This document shows, one piece after another, positions 54,486 to 64,000 of a stretch of DNA of 64,000 bases. This DNA is from Puccinia triticina (taxonomy: Eukaryota > Basidiomycota > Pucciniomycetes > Pucciniales > Pucciniaceae). Under the pieces are notes generated by a model. It saw only the letters and a program-made list of their open reading frames with translations. It searched no databases and had not been told where the DNA came from. The first letter of the stretch is position 1, and every line of letters starts with the position of its first letter. Both the position numbers and the translations under genes were made by a program. Where the stretch lies: the NCBI RefSeq assembly GCF_026914185.1, contig NC_070566.1:6882001-6946000 (forward strand), in the 5' to 3' direction.

Positions 54486-55149
54486 TGTCAGGTTATGAAA
54501 CGGAACGCGGAACGTTTCTTAGCTTGTAAGTTTCCTTTTGGATGGACCCGTGCTGTTGCAAGAATATGAAACCAGCCTCGTCTCAAAACTAACCATGTAA
54601 ATCGTTACAAACCTTTACCGCAGCTTTGGCAAGCAATGTTTCAGCCACTAACCCTGATTTCCGGTCAGGTGAGGCGCAAAATCTTCCTGAACCCTGATTG
54701 CCTCAGCGAGAAGGGATGCCCAATTGGTCGGGCTATGAGCTAGTCAGTATAGCGACTCGTGCCTATAAAAGAGAGCCATTGCTTCGCAGACAACCAACTT
54801 CTCATCCTCATCTTTTTCATTCCTAAGCTTCACCGCCCCAAGCACCTAGCTTATCAAATAAACAGACTCGCGCATACGATCTTACTACCGTTTCTAACTC
54901 TTAAATCACCTTCAAAACTTTAATTCTCACATAATAACGTTAGCGCAATCTTGTGTGCTCTAATTCTCCATTTCATTCTTGAGCTACTTGTTTGCGTTTC
55001 TCTTGCCGCTTTCCCTTCTAAAACTACTTTCACTACCTTAACAAAACCATTCATTGCCCTTACATTCTCGGCTATTCTTACTTGTGTCTCTCGTTTCTCA
55101 ACCACATCTAGCATTACTACCCTTGCTCTTAGTTTTTCCTAATCTCACA
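54486..55149 (+). repeat. Copia 3' LTR (664 bp), TSD GACTT follows
   Basis: TGTCAGG...CTCACA; the duplication is at 55150-55154. Confidence 0.96.
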
Positions 55150-55154
55150 GACTT

Positions 55155-56110
55155 CAGTCTTTGTTGCCTCCTTGACTGGAGGGATTCCCCCGGTTGAGAG
55201 GTATGTACACCTCCCTGACCGGAGGGATTCCTTCCGTCAAAGAAGTGAGTCAACCCAGCGAACTGGATGTGTCCAGCTCGCCGGGAGGACCTCTCTCGCC
55301 AAGCTGGATACATGCACCCAGCTCGGTAAGGAAGGTCCCAGCGAGAGTCCACCCAGCAAGCTGAACGTGTCCAGCTCGTCGGGAGGACCAACACTGGGTC
55401 GCTAAGCTACGCTACGCTATTTCAGCGCTACGCGTTAGTGTAGCGGAAAAAAGCGCCCATCTATTTTGCATAGCGTTAGCGCGCTGTTAGCGCCGCTACG
55501 CTGCGCTAATTTTCAGCGGCGCTAACAGCGCGCCAATTCTTTGTTAGCGTTAGCGCGCCGCTACAGTCGCTACGCTACGCTGCGCTGCGCTACACCGCTT
55601 TTAGCGGAAAAAAAGCCCTTTTTTCCCGCTAAAGTGCTGTAGCGCAGCGTAGCGCGCGCTCTTTTGCGCCCTGCATGCGTAGCGTTAGCGCAATTGCGCG
55701 CATCTGCGCTAACGCTACGCTATCAGCTAAAATAGCTGCGCACCGCGTGCGCATAGCGTTAGCGCATATGTGTGCAATTGCGCTAACGCTACGCTAAAAA
55801 ATAGCGCATTCGCGCTGCGCTACGCTACGCTAACCGCTATGGTTAGCGTAGCGACCCAGTGTTGGGAGGACCTCCCTCGCTGAGCTGGATATGTCAGGTC
55901 CGGTCAGGTCCCGGCGAGCTGGATGCATATTTATCCAGCTCGGTGAGGTCCTGGCGAGCAGGATACATGTGCATCCAGCTCGGCGAAGGAGGTCCTCTTG
56001 AGGAGCTGGACACATTCAGCTTGCTGGGGGGACTCCTCGGCAACGAAAGGATCCCAGCGAGCTCGAGCAGGGTACATATGTCCAACTCGTCGAAAGGACT
56101 TCGCCAAAAG
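55155..56110. repeat. CCAGCTCGGCGAG-word region
   Basis: Words CCAGCTCG, GGCGAGCTGGA and GGGAGGACC recur on both sides of the MITE at 55389-55864, as in the hairpin array at 24340-24735. The first part (55165-55240) also has two copies of a TGACCGGAGGGATTCC unit. Confidence 0.65.
55389..55864. mobile_element. TAGCG-word MITE, copy C
   Basis: TIRs CAACACTGGGTCGCTA are identical over 16 bases. A 7-base duplication GGAGGAC lies at 55382-55388 and 55865-55871. It has 476 bases of GCTAACGC/GCGTTAGC words. Compare 12191-12667. Confidence 0.92.
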
Positions 56111-56139
56111 GACTTCTTGACAAGGCAGCCAGGTTTACA

Positions 56140-56330
56140 GCTGAGCCCCGACCGCCAGTCGGGTATACCTGACTATGCGACACAGTCGGATGGGCCGCGG
56201 GACACGCGTCAGTCAACGCTGGCGCGGGCGTTGGCATCTGTGGTGCGGGGGGAGATATATAGACATCCTCCTGCTCACTTACTCAGTTGGATAGTCAGGT
56301 ATACCCGACTGGCCTTGGTCGGGGTCCAGC
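56140..56330. mobile_element. Short TIR element (CCAGTCGGGTATACCTGAC)
   Basis: Inverted arms CCAGTCGGGTATACCTGACT near 56155 and 56310, each preceded on the outside by CCCCGACC, enclose about 110 bases. The duplication was not identified. Confidence 0.7.
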
Positions 56331-57300
56331 CCTACCATGAGGGTAACATTAGCGATGGGGGCATAGCCTTATATTCTGTATATTTTGTATCGTGCTCCGT
56401 GTATGGGAGCGGAGGGGATGAGACACAGGGCGGGCCGGACAATTGGGGAAGGGTGATGGCAAGTCTGGCATCTTAGGGGTTGGTTGTGGCACAGTTGGCG
56501 GCCCAACACCGTGAAACAGTGATTCTTCCTGAAACTTGGCATGTATGGCGGATGAGATCAATATCAGCCTGGCAAGTATGGCGGGCCAGGGGCATGTTTT
56601 GAGAAAATTGTGGCAAGCTTGTCATTTCAGGGGCGGGAAATCGGGGTTTTTGATTTTTTATGGCAAGATTGGCGCGTCAGGGCCTCCATATTGCAGACGG
56701 GTGTATCCTATTTTGGTGTCAGTAATGGTGAAGTTAGGGTATGGTTTGTAAAATCTGGAGAATATAAAAATTGGCCATTTTTTACTGAAAAAGTTGTGGA
56801 TCAAAGCTGAGGAACATGCCCAATCTGACAAGTTTGGATTGTGTTTGGCCGGATTTGGAAACGGACTGGTCTCTACTGCCGCTAACGGACCCGGGCTTTG
56901 CCCTGCTTTTGGAGTAAATTCACATTTCTGATGATGATTTTGGAAATGTGATATATGGAAAAGTTGCGCTTTACCATGGTTTTGTCAAAATGTCCAGACG
57001 GCTTTTAGCGACCTGCATTTGGAAATGATGGCGCGTTCAGCTGGATATTTGTCTGGCTCCAGGAGGAAAACTTGCGGCCTACCAAATATAAAAGGAGCTG
57101 ATGAAGGAGGTGTGTGAAGGTCAGGCCGCTGGGAGGTATTGATTGGCTCTGCCGCAATTGTTGTCCTCCCAGTCAGTGCCTTACATTAAAAATCATTAAT
57201 TACATCAATGACTCCTTTTTTTTCTCAGCTTTCACAGACTCAATCAAGGGGAAATGCTGCGCAAAAAAAGTAGTTGCTGATGTAATTAAGGATTGTTAAT
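56331..57300. other. Unassigned; repeat shared with 37940-38110
   Basis: TTGGCGCGTCAGGGCCTCCA (56670) and CCGCTGGGAGGTATTGA (57124) recur in the 37.9-38.1 kb segment. AAATATAAAAGGAG at 57088 is TATA-like. No gene. Confidence 0.4.
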
Positions 57301-59099
57301 TATTCATTGACTAGTTCAATCCATGTTATTTTATCTAGCACATCATATGCACCATCAATGTTCAGCATAACTGCTTTGCAGCTGATTTCCCAGTCAGGAC
57401 CAAATTCATCCCTCTAACTGGACGCCAAGAAGGAGGCACCCATGTGAACTATATAGAGCACAATCCCATGAACAGCTACCTGCTCAATGCAGGGTCACAT
57501 CATGCACCATATTTACACCGTTGTGGTAACCCTGTTCCTGTTCATACTATCACCCTCATATCACCAAAACCCTTCATAAATACTTCATTATTACTTCATA
57601 TTCAGATTCTACACCCCATTTTACCCCTAGTCACCCACTCATTACACCTAGGATTTCCAAATGGATCAGTAGTTATTGGCATGTATAGTTTTGGTAGGTA
57701 TTTTTTTTCTTACATATCCTTAGCATTAGTACATACATCATTCATTAGTATCATAGCTACATAGGACTGCAGATCTTACATAACTTCATTACTCATTTTA
57801 CCCTTCATATGATATCAGCAGTACATTCCTTCATAGCTCTTGTAGTTATTACCAAATGCTCATCATTATTTCATCTTCTACATAGTTACCTTTCATGTAC
57901 ACTCCTTGGTCATTGCACCTTCATCATTACTGCTCATCTTCAGATATTGTTACTATGTGTTCATCATGTATCACCCCCCTGTAGTACTTCTCACATATAT
58001 AAACACCCCTCTAGATGTTGTATCCCCATCATGCACTTTTCACCCACTACACTTTGTATGCACCTCTCCCCCCCATACTCTCTGTAGCACCTTTACACAT
58101 CACACTTAGATAAACTTTTCATCACCATAGAAATATATCTCCCAGCATATATCTCATTTCACATCTCAGAGTGACTCCCCAAGAGCTTCTGCTTTTCTCC
58201 CCATCTCACTTCTCCTCTCTCACTCAGTAGGATTGATACACCTCAAACTCATAAAGTGTTAAAGTCATCTAAGTCAAAGAGAATCATCAGCCACACCCTT
58301 TTCTTTTTCTTAGTGTAACCCTCTCTCCATCAGCATTAGTCAAGAGGGCAGCCTCACCAGCACCTGTAGCCTCTTCTACATTATTAGTAGTGTAGTTGAC
58401 TATTTCCCCTCACAGCTCTTTCCTGATCTTTTAGGAGTTCCACACCGTCTGCATTCAAACCTGTTTGTTTTTCCCATACCTGAAGATGTGATGACATTAG
58501 CTCTGGAGGAAGGGTTGCATATGTGGCAAAGGGAGGGCAACTGAAAGTATTTCCTCCCCATATAAAATGTTTCATTCATTGTGTAGTGAAGATTCATAAC
58601 CGCCATTACTATTTGGGCTCTGATGTGATAAGTTGATGAGCATTATATGCCAGTCAGTTTATCAATATTATTAATTTATGTTTGTTTACTTGTGTCTTGT
58701 TGTGCATTCTATGCAATCAGTTTTCATTCATCAAATCATTTAGATAGTATAGGTGTTAAACAGAATTCTGAGTGGAAACTTGTTTGATATTGTCTGATGA
58801 AAATATTTTGGGACCACATGAAGGCTTACAAGATGAGGTGGCTGCCTTGCATCTTGAACAGTTATAATCAGACCAATTGTGTGTGAAATTGCTTATAAAA
58901 CAGACCCATTGTGAGAAGAACTGCTTATATGTATCATGTATTTGCATGGCAGGAATTTAGAGAGATAGACAGATAGACAAGGGCAGCACATTCACTTGAA
59001 AGAGATAGAGAGATCAGCATTCAAGCAAGAAAGAGGAATAGACTTATCACAATACAGTAGACTGAAGACAAGACACACATATCACGAGATCAGGAGTCA
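57301..59099. other. Unassigned, pyrimidine-rich then AT-rich
   Basis: 57420-58330 is rich in C and T with CATCATT/TTCATTA words and short frames only. From 58600 on nothing is recognised. Confidence 0.4.
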
Positions 59100-60574
59100 A
59101 TTTTTGTGGTGACATGGCATAGCATCGGGGAGGACTGGACTAGGAGCTTTGGCCGGTTTGGTGCTGCCTGCAGGAACAGGGCCCGGACCGGAGGCGCGAT
59201 CGCTACCGCTGTTGTCGGTTGTCATCTGGGATCTCTTCTAAGATAAATCCAGCCATTCTGTGGCGACACTAAGAATAGTGGATATTGTCAGCAGGGTTGA
59301 AGGGAGGCAGCAGGAGGGGGACTTACTAGTAAGGACATTACTGTGTTGGGTTGGAGACTAATCAACGCTGGGTCCATCTCTAGCAAAATGTATTTCCTAC
59401 GCCCTGCGTAAACGTCCATGGACTCGTACTTGAAGACGGAAAAGCACAAGATTGGTTGCATGGCAATATTGACAGGCTGAGGGACTGGACCTTGAAATTT
59501 TTAAAGTTATTTTTTCGAATTTTAAGAGTTTTTTGTTTGATTTAGTCAGGATGATCAGTCCTTTGGCTTTATAGCAGTCTAGAATTATGAAAAGGTGAGT
59601 AATTTTACCAATGAGGCCCCCAATTGTGAGCCTGAGTCTCTATAGTGACTACAGGACACAAGAAAGAAGGGGGGAAATAGTTGGATTTCTTTGGATAAAG
59701 AAAATACAACTATGAGAGAGATAGAGAAAGAGAAAAGAGAAACAGGACCGGATCAGGATAAGGAGATATACTAGGTTATTCTAGTGGGAATGCACGTCCA
59801 CTGGCAATGCTACTCTTCAGAAGAGTGCTGCTAAGCTGTGCTAGAAAGTGCTACAGCCTCCTCTCACTAAAGAAATGTGGAGGGTCTCTGGATTAGATAA
59901 GTTTGATCAGCCACAATTTTTTTGCTTCCTTCTGGATAGTCAAGGTTCTTAAAGGGAAACCTGAGGGACAGCCCTGTAACCTAGATTTGGGCAAAGGCCA
60001 GCAGATAAGAAGGGACAGCCCTGTGATCAAGGGACAGCCCTGTGATCAAGAGAAGGCAAAGGCCAGCAGAAAAGAGCAGATCAAGCAAGACACAGAGTTG
60101 TACCTCTGAGATAAACAAGGTTCAGTGAAAGAGGTTACTTGCTGTCAATATCCTAGGCGCCTGTGACGGTAGGTATACTGGGAGTGTTGTAAACTCTTTG
60201 GTGGTGATCCTGGGGTTATCTGGGGTGTGGTTCTGGTGTGCTAAAGTCTGTAGATCCACCTCAGGCAAGGGGGATCCTGACTACGAAAATTTTCACAGTT
60301 TGCTTATGTAATTTACATATGTACATGTGGTTTGGCGCGCCTGGTAGCGCTGACACGTCACAACTGCGCATACGCGCCACAACTCAATAACTCAAGGAAG
60401 GAGTATAGTTACAAGGAATTGATAAGTTGTAACTAGGGTTAAAATTGCATGAGGAAACAGAATATGAAGTCAAAACAAGGTTATCTCATAAGATGAAAAA
60501 GATATGAAGTAATTCATATGTAAAAGTATATAAAGGCAGACTTTAGGTCAGCTGAGTTGACTCTAAGGCTGACA
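59100..60574 (-). mobile_element. 5' LTR and leader of a truncated retroelement
   Basis: The LTR 59625-60574 is the second copy of the 941-base solo LTR family (18316). On the minus strand it is followed by ATTGGGGGCCTCATTGG, a primer-site-like start, and a leader to about 59100 with a possible short coding start. The right edge GCTGACA joins a Copia RNase H remnant directly. No duplication fits, as the other end is missing. Confidence 0.7.
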
Positions 60575-60746
60575 ATCAAGCACCTCCGGCAATTGAACAA
60601 TGACAATGAAATTCAAGTCAAACTCATCCCAACCGAGGAAATGGTTGCAGATGCCCTAACTAAACCCAGCAATACCGACTCGCTGCAACGAATCAGAGAA
60701 CGCTGCTTCATGGTTCAGGTTCTTTTCTCAACAAATCGCGGGGGGT
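60575..60746 (+). pseudogene. Copia RNase H C-terminal remnant with purine tract
   Basis: IKHLRQLNNDNEIQVKLIP and EEMVADALTKPSNTDSL are the final RNase H motif of a Copia different from the 38740 element. It is followed by CGCGGGGGG (60739-60746), a typical purine tract before a 3' LTR. Confidence 0.85.
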
Positions 60747-61308
60747 GTTGAGTTTTCTTCGCCTCATCCGCCCGTGACAGCTCGGTGAAAGGAGAAACTA
60801 TGGATCTTCTATCAGGGTGTCCGCTTCCTCCCACCGATTCAGCTCCTCCTCTCTTAATAACCTCAATCCTCATTTCCACATCCCCTTCTCTCATTCCCTT
60901 CCTCAATCCTCATCAACTTTGTCGACTCCTCTCTATCACCACATTCTCTCGTCTCGACATTGCTCAAGACAATCACTCGTCTCGACATTGCTCAAGACAA
61001 TCACTTGTCTCAACTTCGCTCAAGACCAATCATTCTCAACCTTGCTCGAGTACTCATCAAGATTGGCTCATTCACCGATTTGGTGAGAAAAGACCAGCAA
61101 ACCTCTCATCGTCCTTCTGTCCTCGGCTAACCCTTCAACCTCCTACAGTCCTAGTTCCTTGCTCCTTGTCCCTTTCATCTTGTTCACTGGTTGTCAGATC
61201 TTTTCTTAAAACTGTGGTGGTAAATTTCCTTCTCAATCTCCTTATTCTTTCTCATCTTTCTGATCCTGTATTTTCAGTCTGGTTCTTGATTTCTTAGCAA
61301 TTTAGATC
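60747..61308 (+). mobile_element. Probable 3' LTR of that Copia
   Basis: Starts TGTTGAGTTTTC right after the purine tract. Contains three tandem CTCGACATTGCTCAAGACAA units at 60950-61050. The right end was not fixed; it is before the protease remnant at about 61310. Confidence 0.55.
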
Positions 61309-61309
61309 A

Positions 61310-61538
61310 AATCTTCTCATCAACTCCTGAGACAAAACCAAACGATCATCAATAAAAGAATTAGATGCCCCAGAGTCAACAAGAACCAAGACATCAAGAA
61401 TATTATTCCGGAGACTAATTAACTTCCCAATAAAGGTCGGTCAATTACTTAAGTTAGAAACCACAACATGATAAAAAGGCTTACATTCTTCATGTTCTTC
61501 TTTACTTAACTCTTGATTGAACAAAAGTTCCGCCACCA
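61310..61538 (-). pseudogene. Ty3-type retropepsin remnant
   Basis: The minus strand reads GKLISLRNNILDVLVLVDSG then ASNSFIDDRLVLSQEL, an aspartic protease site (DSGASNSFID). An in-frame TGA precedes it near 61440. Different from the protease of the 40482 element. Cut at 61539 by a hAT. Confidence 0.8.
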
Positions 61539-64000
61539 TAGAGATGAACAATCGGTACCTGTTGGGGGGTACCCCGCACCGCTTTGCAGGTACCCCTCGC
61601 ACCCCCCGCGCACCCGCCTGGCGGTGCTGGGTGCGGTGTGAGGTACATGCTTTTGGGAGGGAAGCGGTGCGGTACCCAGATACCCCCTAGAGATACCGCC
61701 CCCGCAGCCCGGGTAGCCTGTGACATATGACATATCATCAAAGCAGTACCGGATGTTACATATACAAAAATATACTTATACCCTTGCCTCACCTTGCCGA
61801 CCTACCTCAACCAAACATCCATCACCATGGCTCCCACCCGCAAACGACACAAAACTCAATCATCTCAAGCTTCCTCAATCCAAGGTAATCCGGAAGATGA
61901 CCCAATTCAAGAAACTAGCAAAGAAGGCGATTTCAATCCTCCAACTAGCACCGCTGACCCACCTTCTGGAAGTGGTCGAACGACCGACCAGGAAGAGTTG
62001 AGTGAGTAATACATGTTCCTTGTTTTGTTTTCTGAGAGCCAGTCCTGACTCAGTATTATCCATGTATAGAGCGAGCTCAGAAAGTTGCTGCAAACTCCAA
62101 TAGTTCAAGCTACTCTTCGTATGGCGTGCCTCAGCTTTCCAATCAACTCGACAAGTATGGCAGGCGCATGATTGCCTATCCTTGCAAGCTGTAAGTTTTT
62201 CATTTAATTAAACGGGCTTTTTTGATTTTGAATGTTTCTTGGCTCTAGATGTGGCACCAAAATTAGTCGGCCAACCTCAGACACCTCTTGTAGCAATCTC
62301 AACAAGCATGCATTAATCTGCATCCGGAAACAGCGGGGAACAGAATCCACTCGTTCACTGAGCAGTCTAGGAATTACCAGAACTGGCAAAGTGCAAGCTA
62401 AGGAGGTATGGTCAAGGTCCTTTTTTTGATATCAGAAACCGCTGTAGCTGAAAATTGGAATTCAGGTCCCCCAACTATGCGCGATATGGTGTGCCGAGGC
62501 TGCAAGGCCTTTCTCGGCGCTTACTGATGTGAGCCACAAGGCAATCCTCCATCCCACAGTAATCAAGAATTTACCAAGACTGCAGGACGTTTCAAAGCAT
62601 ATTCACATGCTTTATTCAGCAATACAAAACAACTACCAAGGTGTCTTAAGTTTTGGTCGCTCAGTATTTTTTCAGGTTTTTATAGCTTTCTAATCTTGAC
62701 GATTCTATCTGTAGGAACACAAAGGCGCTTTATATCTAGGAGTTGACGCTTGGCAGTCGCCAAACGGATTTGACATCTTGGGAGTAGTCGTCTACCGATT
62801 AGCAGAAGTTGGAGCTGATGATATAAGTCTAGAGGCCATGCCTCTTGACTTCGTTCGGCTTTCTCAGAGCCACACCGGCGAGTACTTGGCCAAGACAGTT
62901 GCTTTAGTTGCAGATAAATTTGGAATTCAGGATCGGGTGAGCCAAGTTTTCTTCTTATTATACATTTCTTTTTTTTGGTCCGTTTTCAATGCTGACCTAA
63001 CACTTTCATGTTTAGATATGCGGTATCGTGAGCGACAATGCAAAAAACAATGAGGTGATGGTGAAGGAGCTCAAGAAGCTCAAGTGGCCAAGGTTTAAGG
63101 GCGAACCACACTGGATCCAATGCTTTGCGCACATACTCAACTTAATAGTCCAGGCGATCCTCCGGCCATTTGGTACTCAAAAGCAAAAGAAAACTGCTAA
63201 TGGACGACCTATTTCTTCTGATGTTGACTCGGATGAGTCACAGTCTGAGGATGGAGATGCTGAAGAGAAAATCCGAGTGTAATCCCAAATTAAATTCCTC
63301 CTCCTGCCGTTTTGATTTTTGACCTATTTTTTGCATGCTTTCTACTCTAGCTTTTCCAATGCCGACGAAGATGATTCCACCTCCTTAATAGATGGACATA
63401 GTGATTAACATAGCGAGCTTCAAAGCCTTTCTGGACAAGATGATGACGATGACGATTCTCTGACTGAGGCCGACATTGAAAATGCTAGCGAAGAAGATGA
63501 AGGAGATGACTATACAACTGATTCTTGCAAACTAACATTGGCTAAGGTAAAATAAACCGCCTCCATTTCTCACTGCTCGACTTTCAAGTAACTAATATCT
63601 TCTGCAGTTTTGTAGGATTGCGAAGAAATTGAGGTTCTCTCCAAACTCAAAAGCCGAGTTTGTGGAGATTTGCCGAGAGAAAGAGTGTAATACTCCGCAT
63701 ATCGTGGAGCGAGATGTTTGTACCCGATGGAACTCCACATTCTATCAAATGAAAAGCATCGTTCGCTGTGAAGCTGCTGTGTAGGTCTTCCTCCTGCCAC
63801 TTGAGTAAGATGAGATTGACTGACTGACTTGTTCTTAATTTAAAGTCTCGAGTGGCAGCGTCATAAACGTCATGGTCTCAAGCGCAAGCATCACTTGAAG
63901 GATTCGGATATTAAATTGGCACGCGATTTGGTCAACGTCCTTGCGATTTTCCAGTATTTAACCCTTCAAGTCTCCAATGCAGGATCTACTCGCTTAGCTA
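61539..64000 (+). mobile_element. hAT family-1, second copy, left part
   Basis: Starts TAGAGATGAACAATCGGTAC and continues with a GGTACC-rich zone at 61550-61710, exactly the plan of 25527-30114 in the other orientation. The right end and the TSD partner of CGCCACCA (61531-61538) lie outside the window. Confidence 0.88.
61827..64000 (+). CDS. hAT transposase, second copy, runs off the window
   Basis: Exon 1 from ATG at 61827 (MAPTRKRHKTQSSQ) ends near GTGAGT at 61999. Then come an exon with VPQLSNQLDKYGRR, the zinc-finger exon after an AG at 62260 (CGTKISRPTSDTSCSNLNKH), VPQLCAIWCAEAARPFSAL, the exon with LYLGVDAWQSPNGFDILGV and, from 63016, ICGIVSDNAKNNEVMVKELK with CFAHILNLIVQAILRP. Further exons give DVCTRWNSTFYQMKS and EWQRHKRHGLKRKHHL. 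Every exon has a partner in the minus-strand copy. Where that copy has TGA this one has CGA (VVYRLAEVG). Here an in-frame TAA near 63407 falls in an acidic, weakly conserved stretch that may be intronic, so activity is uncertain. Residues 1-60 are basic and probably nuclear-localising. Confidence 0.85.

Larger units (their letters stand above)
38740..55149 (+). mobile_element. Ty1/Copia retrotransposon with three nested insertions
   Basis: Two 664-base LTRs (38740-39403, 54486-55149) both run TGTCAGG to CTCACA and differ at about 7 positions, so insertion is fairly recent. TSD GACTT is exact. Internal order is Gag, protease, integrase, reverse transcriptase, RNase H, as in Copia. The coding track is interrupted by elements at 40482-48911, 50104-52287 and 53397-53725. 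In each case the frames on the two sides join correctly when one target duplication and the insert are left out of the count. Without inserts the element is about 5.5 kb, the family's normal size. Confidence 0.97.

Overview
The window looks like a repeat-dominated piece of a basidiomycete nuclear genome, most likely a rust fungus (Pucciniales). Supporting signs are short GT-AG introns, many-exon hAT transposases with an N-terminal zinc-finger region, LTR elements with rust-like Gag/Pol motifs, and very few ordinary genes. The assignment is an inference from gene style, not from a marker gene. The only intact-looking host gene is an AlkB-type dioxygenase at 14793-15710. Two broken copies of conserved genes were found that no long ORF reveals: the 3' part of a heterotrimeric G-protein beta subunit (4764-5279) and a HPPK-DHPS (FOL1, folate synthesis) fragment (35946-37596).

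Layout. 1-14 kb: decayed repeats, inverted-repeat elements, the G-beta fragment and several arrays built from short self-complementary words. 14.8-15.7 kb: the AlkB gene. 16-25 kb: small TIR elements, two solo LTRs (18316-19256, TSD ATTAT; 20075-20425, TSD ACACC), a decayed hAT (20738-22074) and a hAT-derived non-autonomous element (24158-24904). 25527-30114: a complete hAT on the minus strand with 8-bp TSD GCACAAAC, itself split by a solo LTR (28668-29464). 30.8-35 kb: an unknown multi-exon gene and a transposase-like protein of the basidiomycete CACTA/Plavaka kind. 35812-37731: a unit bounded by 134/135-bp direct repeats that carries the FOL1 fragment.

38740-55149 is a Ty1/Copia element with 664-bp LTRs and TSD GACTT, invaded three times: by a Ty3-like element (40482-48911), by a 2.2-kb non-autonomous LTR element (50104-52287, TSD TCTAC) and by a solo LTR (53397-53725, TSD CAAAG). 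Taking the insertions away in coordinate terms leaves a Copia of about 5.5 kb. 55-64 kb holds another palindromic element, small TIR elements, pieces of three further retroelements and a second hAT copy running off the right edge.

Three themes link the parts. (1) Both main retrotransposons appear to prime on the same tRNA-Tyr(GUA), the Ty3-like element on its 3' end and the Copia on its anticodon arm. (2) The hAT elements have ends packed with a family-specific palindromic word (GGTACC or GGGTC), and many other repeats here are the same kind of word array, so they are probably non-autonomous relatives of DNA transposons. (3) Short LTRs of different sequence keep the same hairpin layout and the same 55-nt intron-like segment between duplicated flanks.
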